In this document: piece after piece, positions 1 through 10,872 of the stretch
Position numbering within the stretch: position 1 is the first letter of the stretch
Layout of the letters: the number at the start of each line of letters is the position of its first letter
Assembly (NCBI GenBank): GCA_002897115.2
Contig: BCIH01000017.1
Coordinates: forward strand, 62,001 to 126,000
Reading direction: 5' to 3'
Source: Prototheca cutis
Lineage: Eukaryota; Chlorophyta; Trebouxiophyceae; Chlorellales; Chlorellaceae
DNA: 64,000 bases
Notes under the pieces: generated by a model
Told to the model about the DNA's origin: nothing
The model's input: only the letters and a program-made list of their open reading frames with translations
The model's database searches: none
Program-made: the position numbers and the translations under genes

Positions 1-3000
1 GGAAGGGGGGAGGTCGTGCTTTGGCGGTGTAGTACGCTTTGCCGAGGTGTTTGGGCGCGGGGTTTGCTGCCATTTCCAGGCCCAACGGCGACCCAGCGTG
101 AGCTGTCTGGGTTGCGCAAACATCCCCAACGACTGCCTCACCCGGCTACGAAACAGGCAAGCAATGCGAACACACTTGCAGAGGCGCTGCAGGCGCAGGA
201 CTGGAAGACGCTGCTGTCGGATGTGTTGCTGGACCTGCGTCGGGCAGCGGATGCCGCTGGGGACAAACAGGCAAGCCTGGGGTTGTGTACCATTGCATGT
301 GGGTGGGTAGTCAGACTGCTGCTTACGCGGCGGCGGCAGTCGTTGGCCGGGGTTGTGAGCATGAGCCATGAATGTCCTTCCTTTTAGTCGTGTCAGCGGA
401 ACCACCTCCTCCTCCTTCGAACCGGTGGCTGTCCTGGTGCGCCCTCCACGGACAGGTGTTTCTGCTGGCGGGGGCACAGCTGTGTTTGCTGCAGGAAGCG
501 CCCGACGGCGCATGCGAGGCAGCCGTTCAGGAGCTGCTTGCCTGCCCCTGCGCATGGCAATTGCAGGGCCCCGGCACCGGCTGGGCATCTTTTATCCAGG
601 TGGCTGTTTCTACCATGCCGGACAAGAGGCTGCTGGTGGCAGTCAGGACGCTGCTGCCCTGTGCGCTGGAGCTGGAGTCGGTGACCGCGCGCCTGTCAAT
701 CGACGGCACCGGGGATGATGCGGAGGGAACGCGCGAGCTGGAACTCCAGCCCAGTAACCTTCCTGCGAAGAAAAAGGAGCTCTGTCCAGCAAGCGGCGAC
801 GAGGCAATGGCAACAGCCCATGAGACAGGCGCCGAGGACGGTGAAAGCATCACCGGTTCCCTCGCCATCTCGCTGCCTTTGAGTGGGCGTTGGGTGATGC
901 TGGCGGCGGCACTACCGCCTCAGGCGACAGCTGTCCAGGATGTGATGCTGCACTTCTCACCAACCACTCTGCTGTGCGTGTCGCCAATGGCGTGGACCAG
1001 ACTCGCGACGAGCAGTCACCCCGACCACGCCGGCAGCCCCACAACACCACCCTTTCCACCTGCCGCGGTGACGCTGGTCCCGCGGCCGCGAGGCGGCGCG
1101 GGCCTGCCCGCACAGGCGCCCACACTCGCGGTACATGCTCCAGCCTTTGCGCTGACGGGGGAAACGGTCACCATGTTTGTCACCGTGGACGCAGGGCCGG
1201 ACCTGGCGCTGCCAGCCGGCACGTCGTTGGAGCTGCGGGTGCGAGAGTGGGGGGTGGGGGCCTGTTTGTGCACTTCTGTTTATTCATTCGTTTGTGCGTC
1301 GGCATTGGGCAAACCTGTTCCCTTTTTTGCGTGTGCGTTGCAAGATAGAGGAGGTGTGTGTTCTTTCGGGCTCGGTTGATGGACGTTTGATGAGGGTGTT
1401 TCATTCGGTTCCCCCTGGGACGCACCTCTCATCCATGCAAACTCTATAACAACTGTGCAGTCGCTGCATCACGAGTCAAACAAGCCACTGGAGTGGCTGG
1501 CTGGAGGCACGAAAGACGGCAGCCTGGCAGCGGACTCGCAGCCAGAGCCGCCTCCGAGCGATGGCGTGCTGACGCTGCCTGCAGTTCCCGTGGGAGGCCG
1601 GCACACGCTGGAGCTGCGCTGGGCTGCGGCCGCCGCCGGGACGGCCGACGTCCGCTGCCGAATCCAGGTGGACACTGGGGGGTTGGTGTTGGAAGAGCAG
1701 GCACACAGGCGGGGGTTGTAAAATCCTTAGGGCTGTCAGTTTTAGCGTCATGCACTCGCCAGAGGGCGAAGGTTTATTATCCAGTTGTCCTCTATGCATC
1801 ACAATACCAGCGTGCGGTGGAACAAGAAAGCACGGAATCATTTTGTCCCTCCTCCCCGCTGCAAGAGCGTACACACCGGCCACCTCCCCACCCTCCCTTC
1901 CCTTTCAACTTTAACTGCACCAACTCTACACAGTATGAGGACCCAGCCACGGGGCGCTGGATTCGCAGCGTGGCAGCCAGCCAGGTGCTGGTGCACGCAC
2001 CGTTCTCCCTTTCCACTTCGGTGTACACGGCGGCGGGTACGGCGTGCTGGCTGGCCAGCGGGGGGCTGCCCCCGCGGGCCAAATCTGACACCGGGGACAA
2101 CGACGACGACGACGACGCCAAGAGTAACGTGACGCAGGCATCAAGACAGCTGTCCTCGGTGCATCTCACTGCAGGTTCTGCACAGCCTGACGCCACACGG
2201 CAGCCGGGCTCGCCGGCAGCTTTGCCTCAACGGCAGGCGCCACTGCGACTGCCCGTCGGCCAGCCCTGTTTTGTCAAGGCAACGCTGACCTCCAGTGCCC
2301 CGTGCCCGGTTCACTTGGATACTGCTGAGCTGGTCGTTGACCTTGGTGGTGCCGACGATCATCAGGTGCCGCTGACGCAGCAGCGGTTAGGTCGTGCTGC
2401 AGATCTCACGTTGGGCCACGACGAAACCGTTGCGCTGGCTGCTCGGGCGGCGCCCTCGCAGCCCCGTGCCGCCGGGCCGCTGGGATCTGTCCGCCTGCGG
2501 TTCCGGCGAGCTGCTGTCAACAGCGACGGCGACGGAGAGGCGGCGCCGCTTGCCATCTCAGCAGCACGCGGCGGCGCTGAATTGTCAGCACCTGTAGCAT
2601 CGAGGGAGGTCGCACCCTGCGCTGCCCCGGCCATCCCGGCTGTTGAGCTCACCCTCTCGTTGCGCAAAGGTCCGTGTGTGTGTGGGGGGGGGGGGNNNNN
2701 NNNNNNNNNNNNNNNNNNNNNNNNNNNNNNNNNNNNNNNNNNNNNNNNNNNNNNNNNNNNNNNNNNNNNNNNNNNNNNNNNNNNNNNNNNNNNNNCCCCC
2801 CAAAAGACAAGCCAAAGATCACCTGTCTTTTCCATTGCCAAACTTTCACCACGCCCTTCTGTTAACAATGAACATGCAAGACCCCCCCCCCCCCCACCCC
2901 CCCATCACACACACACACATATACACCTGTGCAGCTGAGCTGGTTACGCCGGCACTTGTTGTGCACGTGGAGGCGCCGAGCTCGGGCCACATGGGCGAAG

Positions 3001-3422
3001 CGCTGCCGCTGGATCTTTGGCTGACAAACTGTCTTGCGGATCGGGACCTGTCGGTGGCATGCGAGGTGTTGGATCCCAGAGCCTTTGTCATCGCAGGTCA
3101 GTCTGCTTATGTGCGCGTGTTTGGGGGGGGGCAACCCTGGGTACAGTGCAAGATTTCTATGGTAATTCCTGGTTCTCCCCCCAAAAAAGGGAATCCAAAC
3201 CCAAAGACACGAAGAACGATATCGTACCAACAACGAAATCATGCAGGACAACGAAGTAGCACGGTGCATGTGGCGCCGGGGTCCAGCGAGTCGGTGCACC
3301 TGGCGCTGGTGCCCTACCACCTTGGTCTTCTGCCGCTGCCCAGCGTAAGAGTGGAGGCTGGGGCTTGGACAATGGATGCCGTGGCCGGCCGACAGGTGTA
3401 CATTCTCCCTGAAACGAACTAG
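1..3422 (+). CDS. TRAPP II complex subunit, TRS130/TRAPPC10-like (5' truncated)
   Basis: Likely the C-terminal half of a large TRAPP II tethering subunit, which helps activate Rab GTPases at the Golgi. The window cuts off its start. Exons that join in phase: up to about 298, 388-1253, 1461-1685, 1934-2669, 2935-3096 and 3247-3422 (stop TAG). The first exon has a helical segment containing QDWKTLLSDVLLDLRRAADA. After it come beta-rich, immunoglobulin-like segments with the pattern of TRAPPC10/TRAPPC11 tails, ending in LLPLPSVRVEAG and VYILPETN, which fits the short C-terminal domain of TRS130. Low-complexity stretches rich in Ala, Pro and Asp lie between. The fourth intron contains the scaffold gap. 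TRAPPC11 is the main alternative because both families share this beta-sandwich tail. Family assignment is moderate; exon structure from 388 onward is good. Confidence 0.55.
2696..2795. other. Scaffold gap of 100 N inside an intron
   Basis: Exactly 100 N, so probably a fixed-size placeholder rather than a measured length. It is flanked by an 11-base G run on the left and a C run on the right, which suggests sequencing stopped in a G/C homopolymer. It lies in an intron of the TRAPP subunit gene, and the flanking exons (ending 2669, starting 2935) join in frame, so coding sequence is probably not lost. Confidence 0.95.
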
Positions 3423-3829
3423 GAAGAGCGCGGTCGTTCCGGGACTGGGTGGTCGCGATGGCATCTGTTTCGGTTGCCGCACGTATTGGAACGGCTTTAT
3501 ATTTTGTGGAAATTCCAACGCCCCGTACTGGTGTTGATTTAATCAAGGTACCTGCGTTCATTATTCATAAAAAGCGCTGGGTGGCGAAGCAAGAACTGGG
3601 AAGCCTCTGCAGTTGTACTTGGACTTGGGGGACCCTGATCCGAAGGAGCTTCAATGCGGCTCCGTCTCCCATCACGGGTGGGGTACGATTCCAGACAAAC
3701 TGGGGCGCACCCCACAAGAGATCCGCGAGGGTTGCCCAGAAACAAACTGGCCTCACAGCACGCGTTCGATGGTGCTGATCCGTGGTGCAGGGCCTGCGGC
3801 AATCCTGGTGATCAGATCATATCATATCA
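3423..3829. other. 3' flank of the TRAPP gene, no gene seen
   Basis: About 400 bases after the TRAPP stop codon. It holds AT-rich patches such as the stretch around 3495-3550, and no ORF with recognisable protein similarity. It probably contains the 3' UTR and poly(A) site, then grades into decayed element A. The left boundary of that element cannot be set by eye. Confidence 0.4.
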
Positions 3830-4330
3830 GGTGGAGCGCCTGGGAGGGGGACATGCAAGGGGGGCGAGCTTGGTTTTGCGATCAAAAGGCGGCGGTCTTT
3901 TGCCGGTCAGGACCAGCCTCTCTCCCAGGTGGCGGGTGTTCCGCGCGGCGTTGACGTCGCAGTTCCACACCATGCCACACCTCTGGCATTTGAGGATGGC
4001 GTACTTGTTCCGGGCAGTGCTGCTGTTTGGGTTGCGCGCAGTGCTGCTGCTGGATGGGGGCCACTATCGACCGCGGGGCATCACGTCCACCAGCCTCACC
4101 CCGGCCTGGAGCACCTGTTGCGCTTGATGCCGGCGTCCCATCTGGGTGGGTATCTTCTCTTCCGACCCCCGCCACATCACGAAGGCGTGCCTCTTGTGCA
4201 TGCTTGACAACCTCAACGCCACCCCTGCGGTGCACATCCCAGGGCAGCCGCCGGTGCAGCCCTCCCTTCGAGGTCTTCCTCACGCGGCAGCAGTGCATCG
4301 TGCCAGGTGGCCCGGTGCCGACTGGAGAGC
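3830..4330 (-). pseudogene. Fanzor (eukaryotic TnpB-like) nuclease relic, C-terminal part
   Basis: Read on the minus strand from about 4010 down to 3860, one frame gives KYAILKCQRCGMVWNC followed by DVNAARNTRHLGE and, 13 residues later, GKRPPPFDRK. This is the C-terminal signature of TnpB/Fanzor proteins: one CxxC half of a zinc ribbon, then the RuvC-III box (normally RDVNAARNI) carrying the last catalytic Asp, then the short GxRPxxF tail. Here the Arg before the Asp is Cys, but the Asp itself is kept. Upstream on the same strand (4330-4150), frames with RKTSKGGLHRRLPW recall the TSK-x-C-x-x-C segment before the ribbon, but with shifts and stops. The N-terminal and RuvC-I/II parts were not found. 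It is a broken fragment of an RNA-guided-nuclease family gene; family call fairly firm, extent uncertain. Confidence 0.6.
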
Positions 4331-4432
4331 TGTGTCCGGCCCTGTGACAGCTGGTGCATCAACCAGACAGATGCAGTGCCTGCATTATCCATTCCCGTGG
4401 TCATCTTCAATGCAGGATGAGGAGAAGGTGTT

Positions 4433-5030
4433 TTGACTGCGGACATCAGCCAGCACCAGCCACTACAGCTCCTCAGCCCGCCGATGACGCCCAGCACGTG
4501 GACGACTGGCCCAATTCGAGCCAGGAGGCGGCAGTGCTGGCCCAATCCCCGCTACGCTGAGCAGGATCCACTACGAGACACCCATGCTGCCAGATCTCAG
4601 CACACTGCTGTGGACAGCCAGCTGGTCTTGCTGACCCCGAGTGGGGAACCCCAATGTGGGAATGATGCTGGACCTTCAACCCCGGTCCCTCGCCACCCCT
4701 GAAAGACTTTGTCATCAACTGCATCGTGCAGTACCGCATGCTAAAGAACCCAGGCACACTGAAGGATGACCTTCNTCCATTCACTCGAGAAGTGCTGAGC
4801 ATCCACTCCCCGGAACCCGTCGACAAGTGAGCAACAGAGCTGGAGGAAGAAGGGCTCTGGGCTGAAATGCCTCCCAACTCAGGCTCTGGATCCAAGAAGC
4901 GGAAGATTGGGTGGCTGGAACTGAGTCGCCAGAAATACAGGCGGAGGACCACAGCGAGGCCAGACGCAGCTGCAGAGGCACAGCCCCTGGTCATGACGTT
5001 GCCCGTTGCTGAACTTGAATCTGATCCCTA
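4433..5030 (+). pseudogene. Second ORF relic of element A (unknown function)
   Basis: Plus-strand open segments contain YAEQDP-like codons near 4550, then AVDSQLVLLTPSGEPQ, and after a stop KDFVINCIVQYRMLKNPGTL and ELEEEGLWAEMPPNSGSGSK ahead of a basic tail. The same string of motifs, diverged, occurs at 26690-27175 (YAEQEP, AIDSQLVCLTPGAETQ, ELDVEGFPTELP and a GSG segment). Conservation of spacing and of the protein motif across two decayed copies indicates a formerly coding module. I do not recognise the family; it could be another transposase or an accessory protein of the element. An internal stop near 4828 and an ambiguous base at 4775 show decay or mixed copies in the assembly. Confidence 0.45.
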
Positions 5031-5284
5031 GATAGATTGACCTGCCTTTGTCTGCACAGTACTCCCCTTGATTCGACAAAACAATGGGCAATTGAATGAT
5101 GATATGGAGGTGCAAGACGAGATTTTCTTGTGGAATCAACCCACACAGCACGTGCTCTGGGGCCCAAATAATGTATCGGCCAGCCCTTGCCAATCCCGAT
5201 CGCGCTTGCTGGCGGCGCGTTTGAAGAATGCCAAGGGCCGCCGAGCGAGAAACCGACATAATCGCAACTCCCATTTGCACCTCA

Positions 5285-5540
5285 ATCCTTTCATTATCTC
5301 GATTTCTGGAGTTTACAGGCGTTGCAGGGGGCCTGCGCGCGCGGCTTGGTGGCCCACCCCCCCCGCAGCTGCGCAGCCCCCGAACGTCGAAGGGTGATTG
5401 CCCACGAGCGCGCTCCTTCCTGGCCCCGCCCTGTTCCCAGACTGTGGTATTTGGTGCGGAATAAATATTTTCGCGCGGTCATACAAGGGGGTGCTGCACG
5501 GGTGGTGCACCGGAGGGCCTGGGAGGGATTGTCCAATCCA
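5285..5540 (+). repeat. Non-coding 3' module of element, copy A
   Basis: This segment aligns by eye with 27515-27745. Shared stretches include ATTTCTG followed by a TTACAGGCGTTGC-like run, CGAAGGGTGATTGCCC (copy B: CGAAGAGTGATTGCCC), and GGAATAAATATTTTCG (copy B CGAATAAGCATTTTGT) followed by GGGGGTGCTGCACGGG. Identity is interrupted by indels. It probably represents the 3' end of the element or a transcription-end region. Confidence 0.55.
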
Positions 5541-5689
5541 ACCCATCACGAGAGGGAGGCGTCCCGGCGCTGAATATGCATCCCTGATCAGCATCTCAAG
5601 CTTAAACCAGTCCAAAACCCCCACCCCAAATGTCCAAAATTTCCATTTGGTTTCCCAAAGCAGTTTACTCGTCGAGGCAGCACCAAGGA

Positions 5690-7927
5690 ATGTCAATGCT
5701 GAATTCGGCACGCTCGGGACTGGCAGCGGCCAAGCGTCTGCCGCTCGCGGGGCCATCCCATTGCTTTGCGACCTCGGCTGCCGCCGCCATGTCGGTCTCC
5801 GAAGACCTCAAGAAGCTCCTCAAGGACCCCAGCTTGCTGAAGACCGATTCCTACATCGGCGGGAGCTGGGTGGGGGCTGCTGATGAGGATACCGTAGAGG
5901 TACGCGAGCAGACTCATGCATGGGCATGAGCGGGAGCTGGATCACCCATGCGGCGCATGCGATCCCGCATTTGTGGATCCAGCAGTATGCTACATTGCAT
6001 CGCTGTGCATGCATTGCGTCCCAGGCGCTCCTCGGGTGCTGTGGCGACACGGGCTTTAACCCTGCCTTCCCCAGGTGCATAACCCTGCCACGGGGGAGGT
6101 GATCGCCCGGGTGTCCCACTGCAAGGGTCCCGAGACCAAGGCCGCCATCGCCGAGGCGTCCTCTGTGGCCAAGTCCTGGGCCACCAAGCCGGGCCGGGAG
6201 CGCGGAATCATCCTGAAAAAGTGCGCCGCTGTGGGCATGAGGTTTGGTTAGGGGGGAAGGCCTGGAGTTCGGGAGTCTCTGCGGGTGAGTATCGAGTGTG
6301 TTGGCGAGTCTCCTCACCCAGAACGTGCAAAGCTGTGCGCACACACACGATGTATTCACGTCACAAACCACAACCCCTTCGTCCCAGGTGGTATGAGCTG
6401 GTGAAGCAGAACAAGGATGATCTTGCAACAATCATGACCGTCGAGTGCGGCAAGCCCCTGGCGCAGTCGAAGGGAGAGTTTGACAGCGGGTGAGAGGAGG
6501 GAGGCGTTGAGGGCCTGCGAGTGGGGGGGGCTGTGCTTGATGGTTAGCTTGCATGGTTTTCAGTCGGTTTTGCAGGTGTACCCCAGGCGAAAGCCGTCGC
6601 GGGCGGGATGCAAGCAAGTCTGGCCGCTCATGAAGTTCATAATTTCTGACACCTGTCAATGCCGCCCGTACTCAGCAACTGCCACAAGCATTACATCTCA
6701 ATGCTGCAGCCCACCTCGGGCCCCCATGCACGGCTGCGATGCGCAGGCTCAATTCCTTGGAGTGGTTTGCGGAGGAGGCCAAGCGCATCGACGGCGACCT
6801 CATCTGCTCGCCTGCTTCGTCAAAGCGCTACCTCGTCATGCGGCAGCCCGTGGGCGTCGTGGGGGCTATCACTCCCTGGAACTTTCCCTTTTCCATGATC
6901 ACCCGCAAAGTCACGCCGGCGCTGGCCGCGGGATGCCCGGTGCGGTGACGAGCGTGGCCCTGTGGGTCATAGCGGGACATGAGCATGTGTCTTTTTGTGG
7001 GTGTTCTTTCTTTTCTTTTTTGGGGGGGGGATAGAAAGGGACTGTGTGGACACGTCATCACCACCACCCTCCTTCACACACACACGCGCGCACACACACA
7101 GGTGGTACTGAAGCCCAGCGAGCTGACGCCGCTGACGGCGCTGGCGCTGGCGGAGCTTGGCGACCGGGCGGGCATTCCGCGCGGCGTTCTCAATATGGTT
7201 GTGGGCGATGCCAAGGCCATCGGCGACGAGCTCGTCAAGAGTGACCAGGCAAGGAGTAATTGTGACTTCTTTAGTATGTGGTGTGTAACCAGGGGGGAGC
7301 CGGGGGATGCTGAAGTGAGTCATTGAAAGCTTGTCCCCCCCCAACAAAGCAGGTCCGTAAGCTGACCTTCACGGGGTCGACGCGTGTGGGGAAGCTGCTG
7401 ATGGCTGGTGCGGCAAACACGGTGAAGAAGGTCTCGATGGAGCTCGGAGGCAACGCACCCTTTATCGTGTTTGAGGATGCAGGTCGGTAGTTCACTGGGT
7501 GGCTGAGTGGGTGTTGTTTGAGGGGCCGTCTGGCTTTTCTTTGCCTTGCATTGGCGCAACCAATTAGACTATAGTATCTGCTCAGTGGCACCAGTGGCAT
7601 TCATAGCCATGGCAGACCTAAACCCCGGTGCCGTCATCGCGTCCACCCATGCAGACCTGACGCAGGCCGCAGAGGCGGCCACACTTTCTTCCTACCGCAA
7701 CGCTGGCCAGACTTGCATCTGCACCAACCGCGTATTCGTACACGTGAGTGGGGGTGGGGTCTGTTTGGTGGGTGGGCTTGCAGCATGGCCTAAGAGATGG
7801 TTGGATCTTTATTGCTGTCACATTTGCCTGGCCCCGGGAAGGCCCCTGTGGTTTTGCTGATGGATCATCCAATCATTGCCCTCAAAGCCACACGCACGGT
7901 GTTCTCTCTCTCACACGCGCGCGCACA

Positions 7928-8014
<87 letters not shown>

Positions 8015-8743
8015 ACACACACACATTAAAATCCTAACCCTTTCACGCTGCAGGAGTCGGTGCATGATGCGTTTGTGGAGGCACTGGTGGAAGCTGTGAG
8101 GAAGTTGCGTTTGGGCTCCGGTCTCGATGCGGCGACTTCCCACGGCCCACTCATCCAGGCTGGCGCCGTTGACAAGGTACGGGAAGGGAGCCGTCCACCT
8201 GGCATTGGGGTACTGTAAGGAACATTCATCGTGTCTGAGACGTTCCTCGGTGCGTGCGGTGTTTGAACAGTCATCCAACTGTGCAAAGCCCAGGATCTCT
8301 GCCAAGGATGCCCAGCTAATGCCATACTCATGCAGGTTCATGAAAAGGTGGAGGATGCCGTGAGCAAGGGTGCCAAGGTCCCCGTAGGCGGCAAACGTCC
8401 TCCCTTTGAGGCCGGCAACCCGCTGGCTGGTGGCAACTTTTACGAGCCAACCGTGATCACAGGTGTGTTTGGAAGGGTGGAGACGGGAGGCAACGGGGAG
8501 ATATGGTGAGGCTCTTTGTGGCCTGGCTGCCAGTCTCATCATACCCTCACCTTCAACCACCCACCCAACAACCGCCCTCCTCTCCACACTCAACAATCCA
8601 AACAGATGCGACGATTGACATGAAGGTGTTCCGTGAGGAGATTTTCGGGCCTGTGACCCCAGTGTTCAAGTTTTCTACGGATGAGGAAGTCATCCAGCTT
8701 GCCAATGACACCGAGTACGGCCTCGCCTCCTACTTTTACACCA

Positions 8744-8780
<37 letters not shown>

Positions 8781-9151
8781 TTGGAGGTGGGGGGTGGGCC
8801 GAGGGGGGTTCTGTCTGTTGGTGAGGATGCCTTGGCCTGCCTCATGAGCCGGAGCGCCAGCGACCATGCCCCGAATGGACACAGGCAAGTGCTCTTACGA
8901 TACGCTTAGCCAACACCACCAAAATTAAACAAGCCCATTCCATTCAACTCAATCCATAGGATTTGGCACGTGCCTGGAAGGTGGCCGAGGCTCTGGAGTA
9001 TGGTATGGTCGGCGTGAACGAGGTGGCCTTTACATCCGAAGTGTCCCCCTTTGGCGGCATCAAGCAATCAGGCCTGGGCCGCGAGGAGTCCAAGTACGGC
9101 CTGGACGAGTTCCTGGTCATGAAGACGGTGTGCATGGGCGTCGGGTACTAG
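5690..9151 (+). CDS. Succinate-semialdehyde dehydrogenase, mitochondrial
   Basis: NAD(P)-dependent oxidation of succinic semialdehyde to succinate, the last step of the GABA shunt in mitochondria. Eleven exons join in phase to 532 aa: 5690-5899, 6075-6220, 6388-6489, 6747-6939, 7102-7248, 7353-7482, 7655-7743, 8054-8176, 8336-8462, 8606-8745, 8960-9151. The first ~35 residues are Arg/Ala/Ser-rich, fitting a presequence. ALDH hallmarks: [19 protein letters not shown], the general base in MELGG (Glu ~296), and the nucleophile in NAGQTC (Cys ~330). The SSADH/GabD branch is indicated by the [14 protein letters not shown] context and the [13 protein letters not shown] end. An in-frame ATG at 5630 would add 20 residues; 5690 was chosen as giving the usual presequence length. 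Intron 5 begins GC, not GT. Introns 7 and 10 hold long CA and TG runs. Confidence 0.93.
7911..8026. repeat. (CA)n microsatellite in SSADH intron 7
   Basis: An almost perfect CA run of roughly 50 units with a CG-rich start, lying just upstream of the exon 8 acceptor. It is alternating purine-pyrimidine DNA that can adopt Z-form and is expected to be length-variable. Confidence 0.95.
8744..8778. repeat. (TG)n microsatellite at SSADH intron 10 donor
   Basis: A GT/TG run begins directly at the exon 10 splice donor (AAG followed by GTGTGTG), so the donor GT is the first unit of the repeat. Slippage could move or duplicate the donor without destroying it. Confidence 0.85.
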
Positions 9152-9748
9152 TGGCTGCGTACGTGATGAGATGTGCACAGGGTGCTGCTGTGGTGCAGAG
9201 TGGGTCTCCCTGAGGAGGGCACCACCGTCGTCTGTCGGAAATCACCCTCCGTCCTGTGTTCTCTGTACCGTGTTGATATCTGTCTATCTATCTATCTATC
9301 TGGGACGCTTCGTATTCCCATGAAAGGGCGGCAGGGTGCTTACTTACGATAGGCTGGGGTGGTTTGTTTGGCAAAAGAAGCCTAGGTGGCAGTAGGGGAA
9401 AATCTGGCAGGTAGTCTGCTGTGCAAGGTTGGCTTTTCCTCCACGGCGGGGAGACGGGAGGCTGCTCTTTGAGACGTGCAGATTGTTCATCCACTCACAG
9501 CAAGGGAGCTCCTGGGAGCATGGGCAGTGCGGGCGACCCGATCAGGGGTTTGGACAAGGGGGCATGGCTTTGTGAGCCTTGGGTGACATTCGCAGCAGCT
9601 GGTGGTGGCGCTCACACACACTTTATTCTAGCAAGTGCTATGCAGAATGCAAGGATGAAGCGTTTGGGTGGGGGGGCATCCATCTGTTGGATGTAGACTG
9701 GCTCTTTGTGCAAGCCACCTGGATGTTCACCAGCAAAGCTAGGGACAT
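9152..9748. other. Intergenic between convergent SSADH and fasciclin genes
   Basis: About 600 bases holding the two facing 3' ends. It contains a short (TATC)n run near 9282-9300. No supported ORF or RNA gene was seen. Confidence 0.5.
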
Positions 9749-10872
9749 CTACTCATCCTCGGTGAAGAGGAACTCGTCGATGACGTGGACGATGTTGTCG
9801 GAGCCGGGGACCTTGAGATCTGCCTCCACAATCTCGCCGCGGTTGCCCTTCTCGTAGTAGGTGTTGTTGCCGACCGCGTACCACTCACCCGGCTCGTACC
9901 GGCTCTCCACGATGGTGAAAGTCGCGCCGTTGGGCATGATGGAGTGCAGCAGGGTGCCGTTGGTAAAGTCGCTGGTCAGGTGGGTGCCCTTGACAATCAT
10001 GTACTTGAGGTGCTGTGTGGATGTGTGCGTGTGTGGGAACGGGGTGGTCACAAAGGGGCCAGTCGGCAATGACGGAGCGAGAGTGTGGTGTTGAGCAGAG
10101 GAGTATTGCATTGCAAAGGGCCCAGCCCAGCTGCCCTGGGAAATGGATTTTACAGGAATCAAGCAAACCCAATCAACAATCATCACCACTGCGCTGCAGT
10201 AAAACCCAAGAAACTCACAGAGGCAGTGTGCTCGGCCTCCTCCTCGCCGCCGACGATGAAGTCCTCGACGGAAGACTCGAAAGGCGTCAGGGACGTGACA
10301 AAGCCCTCGTTGTTGGGGGCAAAGATGGTGTACGGGCCGTCATCGCCATCCAGAAGGTGGTAGAGCTCGCTGAACTGCACGGCAGGGAAGCGCGTAGGGA
10401 GAATTCCTGCTTGCTGGAGACGTGTGCACGGCATCACCTGGCAGTGCACCCACTGCGGCGACCAAAAGAAGGAGTCCTCTACAAGAGAGGCGTCAGCATC
10501 TGGTTCGTGGACCAGAAACAAACCTTTGACCCCATGTGAAACCTGGAGTATTGACAAAGCCCTACGCAGCGCACCTCCAGGGTGGCGGTGAAGTTGCTCA
10601 GCTCCGGGATAGAGGCCACGAAATCCAGGGTGGGATACTCGCTGGCCTGAGCCGCTGCACGCGATCAGCGAAAAAGGGGGGCTGTTTTCAGAATACGGGT
10701 CAATTTTATATGCGAAAACACATTGTAGCATCTTCTGCAAGCATTCATGTTTCCATTTCCTGCATCCCCGGTAATCGATGCCGCGGGGCACCCATGATCC
10801 GAGCCCCGCCCACCCACCGGCAAACCCGCCGCACAGGGCGAGAACGGCAAGAACAAGCGCGACAGACTTCAT
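9749..10872 (-). CDS. Secreted single fasciclin (FAS1) domain protein
   Basis: Extracellular FAS1-domain protein, a family involved in cell adhesion or matrix binding. Four exons, minus strand: 10818-10872, 10575-10654, 10219-10374, 9749-10012; they join in phase to 184 aa. The N-terminus MKSVALVLAVLALCGGFA is a clear signal peptide. The FAS1 domain fills the rest: the H1-like motif DGPYTIFAPNNEGF, a middle segment FTNGTLLHSIMPNG, and the H2-like end IVHVIDEFLF. One domain only, with no GPI signal or membrane segment after it, so it is probably freely secreted or wall-associated. The start was chosen for the signal peptide and donor phase. Function beyond adhesion cannot be inferred. Confidence 0.85.

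Larger units (their letters stand above)
3830..5545. mobile_element. Decayed Fanzor-bearing mobile element, copy A
   Basis: A composite, degenerate element. From left to right it holds a Fanzor C-terminal relic on the minus strand (3830-4330), a second ORF relic on the plus strand (4433-5030) and a non-coding 3' module (5285-5540). The last two modules recur in the same order and orientation at 26690-27745, which defines them as a repeat family. No target-site duplication or terminal inverted repeat could be identified by eye, so the outer limits are approximate. All reading frames carry stops and frameshifts, so this copy is inactive. It sits between the TRAPP gene and the SSADH promoter. 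Confidence 0.55.

Noticed and set aside
7748..8099. ORFs of poly-His/Thr and the minus-strand poly-Val/Cys ORF
   Set aside because: Translation of the CA microsatellite in an SSADH intron.
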